From Candidatus Dormiibacterota bacterium (GTDB lineage: Bacteria > Chloroflexota > Dormibacteria > UBA8260), in NCBI GenBank assembly GCA_955652545.1, contig CATPCA010000052.1, positions 1-10,099 on the forward strand: 10,099 bases of DNA, given 5' to 3'. A program made the position numbers and the translations under genes. The notes beneath the pieces are model-generated. The model was not told the origin of the DNA and did no database searches. It saw only the letters and a list, made by a program, of their open reading frames with translations. Below, in pieces: positions 1 to 8,101 of the stretch. Each line of letters starts with the position of its first letter. The first letter of the stretch is position 1.

Positions 1-1
1 G

Positions 2-688
2 CGCCTGGGCGTGCCGCGCGAGTACATGGGGGAGGGCCTCGAACCGGGCGTCCGAGAGCGGGTCACCGAGGCGATCGCGGTGCTGGAGAGGCTCGGCGCC
101 GCCGTGCAGGAGGTGTCGTTGCCGAGCACCGACCTCGGGCTGTCGACGTACTACATCATCGCTCCCGCCGAATGCTCATCGAACCTGGCGCGGTACGACG
201 GCATCCGTTTCGGCCGTCGTGTGGAGCGGCCCACGGTCACCGAGACGATGATGAGCACCCGGGCCGCGGGCTTCGGCAACGAGGTCAAGCGGCGCGTGAT
301 GCTGGGGACGTACGCGCTGAGCAGCGGTTACTACGATGCCTACTACCGCCGTGCGCAGAAGGTGCGAACGCTGATCGCGCGTGAGTTCGACGCGGTGTTC
401 GAGACCGTCGATGCGCTGGTGTGCCCCACCTCCCCGAAGGCGGCGTTCACGCAGGGAGCCATCCAGGACCCGATCGAGATGTACCTCAACGACGCGCTGA
501 CCATCCCGGTCAACCTGGCCGGGCTGCCCGGGATCTCGCTGCCCTGTGGCTTCAGCGACGGGCTGCCCGTGGGTCTGCAGGTGATCGCTCCGCGCCTGTG
601 CGATGCCCGCGTCTTCCAGGTGGCCGCCGCGTACGAGCAGGCCACGGAATGGCATGCGCATCGCGCGCCGATGGTGGCTGCGGCATGA
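2..688 (+). CDS. gatA: GatA, amidotransferase subunit A (3' part only)
   Basis: This is the glutaminase/amidase subunit of the GatCAB complex. It releases ammonia from glutamine for transamidation of Glu-tRNA(Gln) and/or Asp-tRNA(Asn) in the cytoplasm. The reading frame is open from base 2, so the gene starts upstream; 228 residues are visible, about the C-terminal half of a family usually near 480-490 aa. Recognisable GatA blocks are [12 protein letters not shown] at the left edge, [20 protein letters not shown] (about codons 94-113), CPTSPKAAF, and [13 protein letters not shown] followed by GLPVGLQVI near the C terminus. The amidase Ser-Ser-Lys triad lies upstream of the window and cannot be checked. 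The stop overlaps the gatB start as ATGA (685-688), indicating translational coupling. Nothing looks broken; the truncation is only the window edge. The family call is very secure, but whether it serves Gln, Asn or both tRNAs cannot be told here. Confidence 0.96.
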   Translation, partial: RLGVPREYMGEGLEPGVRERVTEAIAVLERLGAAVQEVSLPSTDLGLSTYYIIAPAECSSNLARYDGIRFGRRVERPTVTETMMSTRAAGFGNEVKRRVMLGTYALSSGYYDAYYRRAQKVRTLIAREFDAVFETVDALVCPTSPKAAFTQGAIQDPIEMYLNDALTIPVNLAGLPGISLPCGFSDGLPVGLQVIAPRLCDARVFQVAAAYEQATEWHAHRAPMVAAA

Positions 689-2163
689 CCACGCAGGCGG
701 TGGGTGGCCGCGTCGCCGCCGGCTACGAGGCGGTCATCGGCCTCGAGGTGCATGCCCAACTGCTCACCCGCAGCAAGATGTTCTGCCCGTGCAGCGCGGC
801 GTACACGCAGGCCCCGCCGAACGGCAACACCTGCCCGGTGTGCCTGGGCCTGCCTGGGGTCTTGCCGGTGATCAACGGGCAGGCGGTGGCGCTGACTGTG
901 CGCACCGCCCTGGCGCTCAACTGCGAAATCCCCGCGTTCACCAAGTTCGATCGCAAGAACTACTTCTACCCGGACCTTCCCAAGGGTTACCAGATCTCCC
1001 AGTACGACCTGCCCCTGTCGCTCAACGGCAACCTCGAGTTCGTCGTCGACGGGGAGCGCACCCGCTGCGGCATCACCCGCGTGCACCTCGAGGAGGACAC
1101 CGGCACCATGCAGCACGCCGGCCACGTGCTCCAGGAGGCAACGTCGTCGCTGGTCGACCTCAACCGCGCGGGTGTGCCGCTGATGGAGATCGTCGGCGAG
1201 CCGGACCTGCGGAGCGCCGACGCAGCCCGCGAGTACCTGGTGCGGCTGCGCCAGATCCTCATGTACATCGGCGTCAACGACGGCAACCTCGAGCAGGGCT
1301 CATTGCGCTGCGACGCCAACGTCTCGGTGCGCCGGCTCGGTGCGACCGAGCTCGGCACCAAGGTCGAGGTGAAGAACATGAACTCGTTCCGCGCCGTGCA
1401 CCGCGCCATCGGCTTCGAGCTGGAGCGGCAGGTCGGCGTCCTCGAGCAGGGTGGCACCCTGGTCCAGGAGACACGTGGCTGGGTGGAGACGCGCGGGGCC
1501 ACCATCTCGCAGCGCAGCAAGGAGATGGCTCACGACTACCGCTACTTCCCCGAGCCCGACCTGCCGCCCCTGCAACTCGGTCGTGACCTGGTGGAGGAGA
1601 TCCGTGCCGCGATCCCCGAGCTGCCGCAGGCACGAGCGGCACGCTTCAGCGAGCAGTACGGCCTCTCCGCGTACGACGCGTCGGTGCTGACAGCGACGCG
1701 GCCGGACGCCGACGCCTACGAGGCACTCGTAGGCGCAGGTGTTACTGCCAAGATTGCCGCCAACTGGCAGATGGGCGACGTCGCTGCGCTCGCCAACGAG
1801 CACCGTCTCGCGCTCGCCGACAGCGGGCTCGGCGTTGCCGGTCTGGCCGCGCTGCTGAAGCTGCTCGAGACGGGCGCCATCAACGGCCCCACCACCAAGG
1901 ACCTGCTCGCCGAGCTGTACGTCGGTGGTGGCGACGCGGCGACCCTGGTGAGCGAACGCGGGCTGCGCCGGGTCAGCGACGAGTCCGCCCTGGCGGCGAT
2001 CGTCGACGACGTCATCGCGGCCAACCCGAAGGCGTGCGACGACTTTCGGGGCGGCAAGACGCAGGCCCTCGGTAGCCTCGTCGGGCAGGTGATGAAGGCG
2101 ACGGGCGGACGCGCGGACGCCGCGCTCGTCAACAGCCTGCTGCGTGAGCGACTCTCCGGCTGA
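685..2163 (+). CDS. gatB: GatB, Asp/Glu-tRNA amidotransferase subunit B
   Basis: GatB is the kinase/transamidase subunit of GatCAB: it phosphorylates the mischarged Glu or Asp on the tRNA and amidates it with ammonia from GatA. The 492-aa product has normal family length. The ATG at 685 was chosen because it overlaps the gatA stop and begins just before the conserved [13 protein letters not shown] block; the frame is open further upstream but only inside gatA. Four cysteines, C34, C36, C50 and C53, form the CxC...CxxC zinc-type cluster. The signature [18 protein letters not shown] follows at about residues 88-105, HLEEDTG carries likely metal-binding acids, and the family signature [13 protein letters not shown] lies at 157-169. 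The C-terminal third is the helical and YqeY-like tRNA-binding tail, ending in [13 protein letters not shown] and a final LLRERL. No intact residue appears missing. It sits between gatA and the rRNA methyltransferase, overlapping both. Confidence 0.97.
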   Translation: MTTQAVGGRVAAGYEAVIGLEVHAQLLTRSKMFCPCSAAYTQAPPNGNTCPVCLGLPGVLPVINGQAVALTVRTALALNCEIPAFTKFDRKNYFYPDLPKGYQISQYDLPLSLNGNLEFVVDGERTRCGITRVHLEEDTGTMQHAGHVLQEATSSLVDLNRAGVPLMEIVGEPDLRSADAAREYLVRLRQILMYIGVNDGNLEQGSLRCDANVSVRRLGATELGTKVEVKNMNSFRAVHRAIGFELERQVGVLEQGGTLVQETRGWVETRGATISQRSKEMAHDYRYFPEPDLPPLQLGRDLVEEIRAAIPELPQARAARFSEQYGLSAYDASVLTATRPDADAYEALVGAGVTAKIAANWQMGDVAALANEHRLALADSGLGVAGLAALLKLLETGAINGPTTKDLLAELYVGGGDAATLVSERGLRRVSDESALAAIVDDVIAANPKACDDFRGGKTQALGSLVGQVMKATGGRADAALVNSLLRERLSG

Positions 2164-3445
2164 CGCGAGGGCACCCGATGCGGGGCGCCGTCAGCACCAG
2201 CGCGGCGAGCGATTCACGGTCGCCGCCGCCGCGATGGTGCACGGTGGCGCCTGCCTGGGCCGGCTTGACGACGGCACCGCCCTCTTCGTGGACGGCGCGC
2301 TTCCCGGCGAGACGGTCGAGGTCGAGCTGCACCATCGCAAGGGCGGGGTATGGTTCGCCCACGTGGTGCATGTGGTGGTGGCCTCGGAGCACCGCGTCAC
2401 CGCGCCGTGCCCGTACTACGGGGAGTGCGGCGGATGCCAGTTGCAGCACATCGCCTATCCACATCAGCTCGAGCTGAAGAGAGAGATCGTGCGCGACGCG
2501 ATGCGACGCCAGCACGTGGCGCTACCCAGCGACGTTGCCGTGCACGGCATGGCGGACCCCTGGCGCTACCGCTGGCGTGGCGAGTTCCACGTCGTCCCCG
2601 GAGAGCTCGGCCTGGCCGATGCACGGCTTGGTTTCAACCGGATGCGCAGCTGGCGGCCGGTGGCGATCGATGACTGCCTCATCCACCACGTGCGGATCAC
2701 CGACTCACTGCCGACGCTCCGCGACCTGGCGCGCGCCGCGGACCCGGACCTCACCGCGTTGCACCTCACCGCCGGCGAGGACGGCGACGAGCTGCTGTTA
2801 CGACCGCGACCGCAGCGCGCGCTCCCGCCGTCAACCGTCGATGAGCATGCCCGCGCCGCGGACCAGCGCTGGAGCACCACGTTCACGACGCTGCACTGGC
2901 GCGGCCTGTCGTTCCGGGTGTCGCCCGACACGTTCATCCAGGTGAACTGGGGCGCGCTCGACGAGCTGTACGGCGCCGCGTTGCGCGGCCTCGGGACGAT
3001 TGACGGCCTTTCCGTCGTCGACGCCTACGCCGGCATCGGGGTGCTCGCCTGCGAGCTGGCCCGCGGCGGAGCGGCGGTGGTCTGCATCGAGAACAACCGT
3101 GACTCGGCGCGGCTCGGCGTGCTCAACGCGGCGATGAACGGTCGCACCGACGGTGTTCGCTACATCCATGCCGCGGTCGAGGACGCGCTTCCCACCGCGG
3201 CTGCCGATGCCAACTCCGTCGTGCTCGACCCTCCGCGGGCGGGTTGTCACCGGCGGGTCACCGGCTGGCTGGCGCTGGCCGGTCCGCCGTGCATCGTGTA
3301 CGTGTCGTGCGACCCGGCCACGCTGGCTCGCGACCTCCGCATCCTCACCGTCTCGGGGCCGTACCGCATCGAGGCATTCGAGCTGGTCGACATGTTCCCC
3401 CAGACCCAGCACATCGAGAGCGTCGTGACACTGCGCCGAGCTTAG
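2144..3445 (+). CDS. rlmD: RlmD-family 23S rRNA (uracil-5-)-methyltransferase
   Basis: This SAM-dependent enzyme of the TrmA/RumA (RlmD) family makes 5-methyluridine, most likely in 23S rRNA. The 433-aa product has an N-terminal TRAM domain (about residues 20-80) and iron-sulfur cysteines C89, C95, C98 and C178, the Cx5CxxC...C pattern of RumA-type rather than plain TrmA enzymes. A central domain leads to FIQVN (264-268). The SAM-binding motif is DAYAGIGVL (293-301), followed by LDPPRAGC (361-368). [11 protein letters not shown] (387-397) holds the nucleophile Cys389, and the C-terminal QTQHIESV contains the general-base Glu425. The GTG at 2144 is the only start that keeps the whole TRAM domain; no good Shine-Dalgarno is visible, so coupling to gatB through the 20-nt overlap is likely. 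A later ATG at 2234 would cut into the TRAM domain. The family is secure; the exact target uridine (U1939, U747 or both) is inference. Confidence 0.88.
   Translation: MSDSPADARAPDAGRRQHQRGERFTVAAAAMVHGGACLGRLDDGTALFVDGALPGETVEVELHHRKGGVWFAHVVHVVVASEHRVTAPCPYYGECGGCQLQHIAYPHQLELKREIVRDAMRRQHVALPSDVAVHGMADPWRYRWRGEFHVVPGELGLADARLGFNRMRSWRPVAIDDCLIHHVRITDSLPTLRDLARAADPDLTALHLTAGEDGDELLLRPRPQRALPPSTVDEHARAADQRWSTTFTTLHWRGLSFRVSPDTFIQVNWGALDELYGAALRGLGTIDGLSVVDAYAGIGVLACELARGGAAVVCIENNRDSARLGVLNAAMNGRTDGVRYIHAAVEDALPTAAADANSVVLDPPRAGCHRRVTGWLALAGPPCIVYVSCDPATLARDLRILTVSGPYRIEAFELVDMFPQTQHIESVVTLRRA
3442..3445. other. Tail-to-tail overlap of rlmD and dedA stop codons
   Basis: The four bases TTAG contain the TAG stop of rlmD on the plus strand and the TAA stop of dedA on the minus strand. 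No intergenic DNA remains for an intrinsic terminator, and I see no hairpin plus T-run on either side, so each transcript must end inside, or by factor-dependent termination within, the opposing gene. Confidence 0.9.
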
Positions 3446-4395
3446 GGGGAGTCCTCGCTCTCAGCATCGTCGTCATCGTCGTCCATCTCGGAGAGGCGGT
3501 GCGTCCGACGCGGGTGCACATAGCTGATGTCGAAGAGGCGCTCCCCCGCGGTCTCGCCCGTGGGGCTGCGCCGGCTCACCACGATGTAGGCGAGCGCGAT
3601 GCCGAGGATGATGACGCCGACGTCATACCGGCCTTCGGGCAGAAGCTGGTACTTGAGGTTGAGGATGGCGCGGGTGATGCGGTCGAACCCGGCGACGATG
3701 GTCGCGATGATGCCTGCGTCGACGGCGGCGGCGAGCCAGTAGCGGTCACGGTTGGCAATACCGAAGAAAGGGCCGGCGACAGTGGTGCGCCTGGGCACGT
3801 ATGCGCGCCGGGCCGAGCGATAGCCGACCACGCCGATCGCCACCAGGAGGCCGCCGCTGAGCGCGTAGTTGAACAGTTGCGCCTCGACGGCGGTGAGGAG
3901 ATGCTCTGCCGGAACGCCGGCGATAAAACCGATGCCGGTCATCAGCGCGGTCCAGACGAGGATGGCCGGGATGTTGCCCTCCATGAAGGTGCGCAACGGG
4001 GTCTCCGTCGCGCCCGCGGTCAGTGTCACGTACGCGCGGATGCCGGGGATGAGACGGGCGATCGCGATGTGCCTGGCATCGGCCTGGGCGATGCGCCGGC
4101 TGGCCCGGTCGTAGGTCTTGGCGGCCCGCAGCCGGTCGGCGATCCTGCGCAGCCGGTCCGGTCCCACCTGCTTGGCCCACGTGTACCCGGTCAGCGAGCC
4201 ACCGATCAGGGCGACGCAGGCGATCGGGTAGAAGACGAACGGGTTGAGGCTGCCCGCCGCGATCAGCAGCCCGGCAACGAGTAGTAGCACCTCGCTGGGG
4301 ATGAAGGGCAGCGGGACCCCGGCCTCGTCGATGAACAGGAGGACGCAGATGAGGACGGTGGCGACAGCGCCGTGCAGGCCGGTGAGAAAGTCCAC
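3442..4395 (-). CDS. DedA-family membrane protein with C-terminal extension
   Basis: This is a polytopic inner-membrane protein of the DedA/SNARE-associated family, whose members are linked to flipping of undecaprenyl phosphate and phospholipids and to proton-dependent envelope homeostasis. The GTG at 4395 gives 317 aa and puts the first helix where the family expects it; longer in-frame versions would run into dnaE on the other strand. DedA hallmarks are DEAGVPLPFIPSEVLLLVAG (23-42), GGSLTGY (65-71), and ARLIPGIRAYVTLTAG (113-128) with the conserved Pro-Gly-x-Arg. F137 to N141 and the following helix to about 160 complete the core. Beyond about residue 200, where ordinary DedA proteins of about 200-220 aa end, there are two more hydrophobic segments (about 219-237 and 258-274) and an acidic tail with six consecutive Asp. 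I do not recognise this extension. There is no clear Shine-Dalgarno; TATCCT on the minus strand (4410-4405) could be a -10 for a nearly leaderless message. The stop overlaps the rlmD stop tail-to-tail. Confidence 0.88.
   Translation of the reverse strand: MDFLTGLHGAVATVLICVLLFIDEAGVPLPFIPSEVLLLVAGLLIAAGSLNPFVFYPIACVALIGGSLTGYTWAKQVGPDRLRRIADRLRAAKTYDRASRRIAQADARHIAIARLIPGIRAYVTLTAGATETPLRTFMEGNIPAILVWTALMTGIGFIAGVPAEHLLTAVEAQLFNYALSGGLLVAIGVVGYRSARRAYVPRRTTVAGPFFGIANRDRYWLAAAVDAGIIATIVAGFDRITRAILNLKYQLLPEGRYDVGVIILGIALAYIVVSRRSPTGETAGERLFDISYVHPRRTHRLSEMDDDDDDAESEDSP
3466..3483 (-). repeat. Two copies of a 9-nt unit encoding six Asp
   Basis: On the plus strand this is ATCGTCGTC repeated exactly twice in tandem. 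Read on the minus strand in the dedA frame it gives six consecutive aspartates just before the C terminus, followed by more acidic residues (AESEDSP). The repeat is seen directly; any role of the tail, such as metal or lipid headgroup interaction, or length variation by slippage, is inference. Confidence 0.7.
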
Positions 4396-4439
4396 GCCCG
4401 GGGCAGGATAGCGTGGCCTGACCCCCCGGCCGGAGTGAT

Positions 4440-4449
4440 AACGTACGTT
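4440..4449. promoter_or_regulatory. Perfect 10-bp palindrome, possible operator
   Basis: AACGTACGTT reads the same on both strands. It lies between the divergent genes, about 25 nt before the dnaE ATG and overlapping the -10-like hexamer. An overlapping, shifted dyad at 4442-4455, CGTAC-N4-GTTCG, differs by one base from the CGAAC-N4-GTTCG core of LexA boxes known from Gram-positive bacteria. Either could be a repressor site; neither is proven, and short palindromes arise by chance. Confidence 0.35.
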
Positions 4450-4465
4450 TGTTCGGCGGTTGCGC

Positions 4466-4473
4466 GAGGAGAG
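4466..4473 (+). promoter_or_regulatory. dnaE: Ribosome binding site of dnaE
   Basis: The purine run GAGGAGAG lies directly before the ATG at 4475, the best Shine-Dalgarno match near any candidate start of dnaE. It decides for ATG 4475 over the in-frame TTG at 4460, which precedes it, and over the GTG codons at 4490 and 4496, which are too far from it. The spacing from AGGAG to ATG is only about 3 nt, shorter than optimal, so some doubt remains. Confidence 0.55.
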
Positions 4474-4474
4474 C

Positions 4475-7400
4475 ATGGACGGCGAGGGTGTGACCGTGGG
4501 CGTCGAGGTCGAGAACGAGCCGTTCGTCCACCTCCACACCCACACTGAGTACTCGCTGCTCGACGGCGCCGCGCGCATCGACGACCTCGTCGCCAGAGCC
4601 AAGCGGCATGGACAGCCGGCGCTCGCCATCACCGACCACGGCGCGCTGTACGGCGCGGTGAAGTTCTATACGGCCGCGCGCGCGGCAGGGGTCAAGCCGA
4701 TCATCGGCTGCGAGATGTACATGGCGCCGCGCTCGCGCCTCGACAAGGAGGGCCGCGCCGACCGGGATCCCAACCACCTGATCCTGCTGGCGCGCAACGA
4801 GACCGGGTACCGCAACCTCATCCAGCTGGTGAGCAGGTCACACCTCGAGGGCTACTACTACAAGCCGCGGATCGACAAGGAACTGCTGGGAGCACACGCT
4901 GACGGCCTCATCTGCCTGTCGGCGTGCATCGGCGGCGAGCTGCCCCAGGCAATCCTCAGCGGCAACATCGATGCAGCGGAGAGCGTCGCCCGCGAGCACA
5001 TGGAGATCTTCGGCAGCGACGGCTACTTCCTCGAGGTCATGGACCATGGCATCGCCGAGGAGGACGCGATCCGGACCGGCATGCTCGACATCGCCCGACG
5101 CACCGGGCTTCCGCTGGTGGCCACCAACGACGCGCACTACATCGACGTCGACGACGCCGAGGCGCACGACATCCTCCTCTGCATCCAGACGCAGGCACGT
5201 CGCGAGGACGAGAAGCGCTTCCGCTTCGCCGGCCCGCATTTCTCCCTGAAATCGGGCGGCGAGATGCGCGACAAGTTCGCCGCCTACGGAGAAGCCGTGC
5301 GCAACACGCTGGCCGTCGCGCAGATGTGCGACGTCCATCTCAGGCTCGGTGGCAACCTGCTGCCCACGTACTCGCCGATCCCCCCGGGTCACACCGCTCC
5401 GACGTACCTGCGCGAGCTGTGCGAGGCGGGGCTGCGTGAACGCTACGGTGACGGGATCACGGCGGAGGCGCGACAGCGGCTCGCGATGGAGCTCGACGTC
5501 ATCGAGACGACCGGCTTCGCGCCGTACTTCCTGATCGTCTGGGACCTGATCCGCGCAGCGCGCTGCGACGGGGTCGTGGTCGGTCCCGGCCGCGGCAGCT
5601 CGGCAGGTTCCCTGGTGGCGTACGTGCTGCGCATCACCAACATCTGCCCCCTGCGATACGGCCTCATCTTCGAGCGGTTCCTCAACAGCGAGCGCGTCGA
5701 GATGCCGGACATCGACATCGACTTCGACGATCGCCGCCGTGACCGCGTGCTCCAGTACGTGCAGGGCAAGTACGGCGAGGACCACGTGGCCCAGATCATC
5801 ACCTTCGGCACCATGGCCGCACGGGCCGTGATCCGCGACGTCGGTCGCGCGCTCAACGTGCCACTCCCCGATGTCGATCGGCTCGCCAAGCTGGTGCCGC
5901 TCAGCATCAAGATCACCCTCGAGAAGGCGCTGGCGGGCAGCCGGGAACTGCGCGACCTCTACGAGGGGGAGGGCTGGGCGCGGCAGATCATCGATATCGC
6001 CAAGCGGCTCGAGGGCATCTGCCGCAACGCGTCCACCCACGCCGCCGGTGTGGTCATCGGCACCGAGCCGCTCACCAACATCGTGCCGCTGCAGCGCTCC
6101 ACCACCGGCGACCGGACCAGCGCCGTGACCATGTTCGACATGAACAGTGTCGCGCAGATCGGCCTGCTCAAGATCGACTTCCTCGGCCTCACCAACCTCA
6201 CCGTCATCGACGAGGCGGTGGGCATGATCGAAACGGCGACCCAGCGTCGCATCGACATCGACGAGATCCCGCTCGATGATGCCGCCACGTACGCGCTGCT
6301 CTGCAAAGCCGACACCCACGGCGTCTTCCAGCTCGAGGGCACATTCGCCAAGCGTGTCCTCATCGACATGCAGCCCCGAACGTTGGAGGACCTCGGCGTC
6401 GCGAACGCGCTCAACCGGCCGGGACCCATCGAGGGCGGCGTCGTCGACCTGTACACCAAGCGCAGACGCGGTGAGCTGGCCGTCGAGTACCCCGAAGGCC
6501 TGGCTTCCCTCCTGCAGCCGGTGCTCGCCGAGACCCACGGCACCATGGTGTACCAGGACCAGGTGATGAACATCGCGCAGGCTGTTGCCGGCTTCACGCT
6601 CGGTGAGGCGGACCTGCTCCGCGGCGCCATGGGCAAGAAGGACAAGGCGAAGATGGCCAAGCAGCGTGAGAAGTTTCTCGCCGGTGCCAGCGCCCGGGGC
6701 GTCGCTGAAGATCGCGCCATCGAGCTGTTCGAACTCATGGCCCATTTCGCGGGTTATGGCTTCAACAAAGCCCATGCCATGGCGTACGGCCTGATCTCCT
6801 ACCAGACCGCGTACCTCAAGGCCAACCATCCGCTCGAGTACATGGCGGCGCTGCTCAACAGTCGCGGAGGCGACTTCGACAAGCTCAAACAGACCATCCT
6901 CGACGCGCACGCCCACGGGCTCGTGGTCCACAAACCGGACATCAATCGCAGCGGAGCTGGGTTCTGCGTTGGCGACGTCGATGGCCGCGAGATCCTCTTC
7001 GGGCTGCAGCACGTCAAGAACGTTGGTGAGAGCGTCACCCAATCGCTCATCGCCGCACGGGACGAGGGTGGCCCGTTCACCGGCCTGCTCGACATCTGCC
7101 TGCGCGTCGAGAGCCGCGACCTCAATCGCCGCGTGCTCGAGTCGCTGATCCAGTGCGGCGCGCTCGACCCGCTCGGAGACCGGCACACTCTGCTGCGACA
7201 GCTCGACGGCGCCATGGACCACGCCGCCGCGGTGAAGCGCGAGCGTGATGTCGGACAGACCGCGCTCTTCGGTGACGAGGTCGACATCATCGGCACGCTG
7301 GTCCCGCACCTCGGGTCCGCGGACGCACCTGCCGACCCCGGTCGCGGCGACGAGTCATGGCTGGCCTGGGAGCGGGACCTGCTCGGCATGTACCTCAGCG

Positions 7401-8101
7401 ACCATCCGCTCCGGCGCATCGCAGCAACGCTGCAGGAGCGCGTCGACACCTCGATCAATGAGCTCGGCCCACACCTCGACGGCCTGGTGGTGCAGGTGGG
7501 CGGCTGCATCCGTGACGTGCGCGCGTTCGTCCCTCGCAAGAGCACCACCGGTCAGCGCATGGCATTCCTGCAGATCGAGGACCTGACCGGTGCGTGCGAG
7601 GTGGTCGTCTTCAACCGCGTGTTCGAGGATGTCGCCGAGCTGCTGCGACCGGACGCCGTCGTGGTCATCCGCGGCAAGGTGGAGGTGGGGAGGCAGGGAG
7701 CCAACGGCGCGGTTGTGGCCGGCGTTGGCGACGACGAGGAGCGCGATGCCGAGCCGGCCAAGATCCGCGCCGACGCCATCTTCGCGCTCGACGACGCGCG
7801 GCTGGTTGCCTGGCGGCGCAACAGCACCGTGCACGTCCGCATGGCGCTCGACCAGCATCACCATGTCGGTCCGCTGCATCACTCCATCGCTGAGCACCCC
7901 GGTGACTCGCCGGTGGTGATCCACGTCGAGAGCGCTGAGTCGATCGAGGACATCTCGCTGGACGCTGCCTTCTCGGTCGAACCCGGGCCGGGCCTGGAGC
8001 GCGCCATCGAGGCGTTGCTCGGACCCGGCACCTACCGGGTCGAGACGCGCCGTGATCGCGCGCCTGAGCGCGAGACCTGGGCTGCCGGGCACCGCGGCTG
8101 A
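4475..8101 (+). CDS. dnaE: DNA polymerase III alpha subunit (DnaE1 type)
   Basis: DnaE is the catalytic subunit of the chromosomal replicase. The 1208-aa product is of DnaE1 length. The N-terminal PHP domain (about 17-290) begins with HLHTHTEYSLLDG and keeps the residues of a metal-binding PHP site: H21, H23, D30, H55, E80, H101, C151, D219 and H221. The palm contains GPGRGSSAGSLVAY (from 370), the catalytic pair D414 and D416 in PDIDIDFDD, and the third aspartate D568 in KIDFLGLTNLT. A helix-hairpin-helix region near 880-900 is followed by QTALF (928-932), fitting the internal beta-clamp-binding motif. An OB fold spans about 1003-1080, and a C-terminal tau-interaction-like domain ends the protein. 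The OB fold and full C terminus, with the clamp motif, favour replicative DnaE1 over error-prone DnaE2. By analogy with mycobacterial and Thermus DnaE, the intact PHP predicts built-in 3'-5' proofreading. It is transcribed alone, diverging from dedA and converging on yggT. Confidence 0.97.
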   Translation: MDGEGVTVGVEVENEPFVHLHTHTEYSLLDGAARIDDLVARAKRHGQPALAITDHGALYGAVKFYTAARAAGVKPIIGCEMYMAPRSRLDKEGRADRDPNHLILLARNETGYRNLIQLVSRSHLEGYYYKPRIDKELLGAHADGLICLSACIGGELPQAILSGNIDAAESVAREHMEIFGSDGYFLEVMDHGIAEEDAIRTGMLDIARRTGLPLVATNDAHYIDVDDAEAHDILLCIQTQARREDEKRFRFAGPHFSLKSGGEMRDKFAAYGEAVRNTLAVAQMCDVHLRLGGNLLPTYSPIPPGHTAPTYLRELCEAGLRERYGDGITAEARQRLAMELDVIETTGFAPYFLIVWDLIRAARCDGVVVGPGRGSSAGSLVAYVLRITNICPLRYGLIFERFLNSERVEMPDIDIDFDDRRRDRVLQYVQGKYGEDHVAQIITFGTMAARAVIRDVGRALNVPLPDVDRLAKLVPLSIKITLEKALAGSRELRDLYEGEGWARQIIDIAKRLEGICRNASTHAAGVVIGTEPLTNIVPLQRSTTGDRTSAVTMFDMNSVAQIGLLKIDFLGLTNLTVIDEAVGMIETATQRRIDIDEIPLDDAATYALLCKADTHGVFQLEGTFAKRVLIDMQPRTLEDLGVANALNRPGPIEGGVVDLYTKRRRGELAVEYPEGLASLLQPVLAETHGTMVYQDQVMNIAQAVAGFTLGEADLLRGAMGKKDKAKMAKQREKFLAGASARGVAEDRAIELFELMAHFAGYGFNKAHAMAYGLISYQTAYLKANHPLEYMAALLNSRGGDFDKLKQTILDAHAHGLVVHKPDINRSGAGFCVGDVDGREILFGLQHVKNVGESVTQSLIAARDEGGPFTGLLDICLRVESRDLNRRVLESLIQCGALDPLGDRHTLLRQLDGAMDHAAAVKRERDVGQTALFGDEVDIIGTLVPHLGSADAPADPGRGDESWLAWERDLLGMYLSDHPLRRIAATLQERVDTSINELGPHLDGLVVQVGGCIRDVRAFVPRKSTTGQRMAFLQIEDLTGACEVVVFNRVFEDVAELLRPDAVVVIRGKVEVGRQGANGAVVAGVGDDEERDAEPAKIRADAIFALDDARLVAWRRNSTVHVRMALDQHHHVGPLHHSIAEHPGDSPVVIHVESAESIEDISLDAAFSVEPGPGLERAIEALLGPGTYRVETRRDRAPERETWAAGHRG

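Larger units (their letters stand above)
4396..4474. promoter_or_regulatory. Divergent dedA/dnaE promoter region
   Basis: This 79-nt gap between the two divergent starts must carry promoters for both directions unless they lie inside the genes. For dnaE, TGATAAC ending at 4442 contains a -10-like hexamer (4437-4442) preceded by TG, but the -35 position (around 4414-4419, TGGCCT) matches the consensus poorly. For dedA, TATCCT on the minus strand (4410-4405) is a -10-like hexamer only about 10 nt before the GTG start, with no recognisable -35. The location is firm from gene arrangement; the individual promoter elements are weak guesses. Confidence 0.5.

Noticed and set aside
421..684. An 88-residue N-terminal extension of GatB
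   Set aside because: The frame is open upstream of 685, but this part lies inside gatA in another frame and does not resemble GatB. The ATG at 685 gives the normal length and start motif.
3244..4284. A 346-codon plus-strand frame across the rlmD end and dedA
   Set aside because: It is antisense to most of dedA, has a biased charged composition without hydrophobic or domain structure, and carries no family motif.
4396..4632. A longer DedA starting upstream of 4395 (for example ATG at 4476)
   Set aside because: The added residues are Ser/Arg-rich, overlap the dnaE start and do not resemble DedA. The GTG at 4395 fits the family N terminus.
3746..4777. A 343-codon minus-strand frame across the dedA/dnaE junction
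   Set aside because: It is a frame-shifted shadow of dedA that continues antisense into dnaE, rich in Arg, Pro and His. The alternative frame gives a clean DedA protein.
4838..7309. A very long open frame (823 codons) antisense to dnaE
   Set aside because: It lies wholly inside dnaE on the other strand, shows no recognisable domain or motif, and is the expected by-product of GC-rich third positions suppressing stop codons. The dnaE frame contains all the family motifs.
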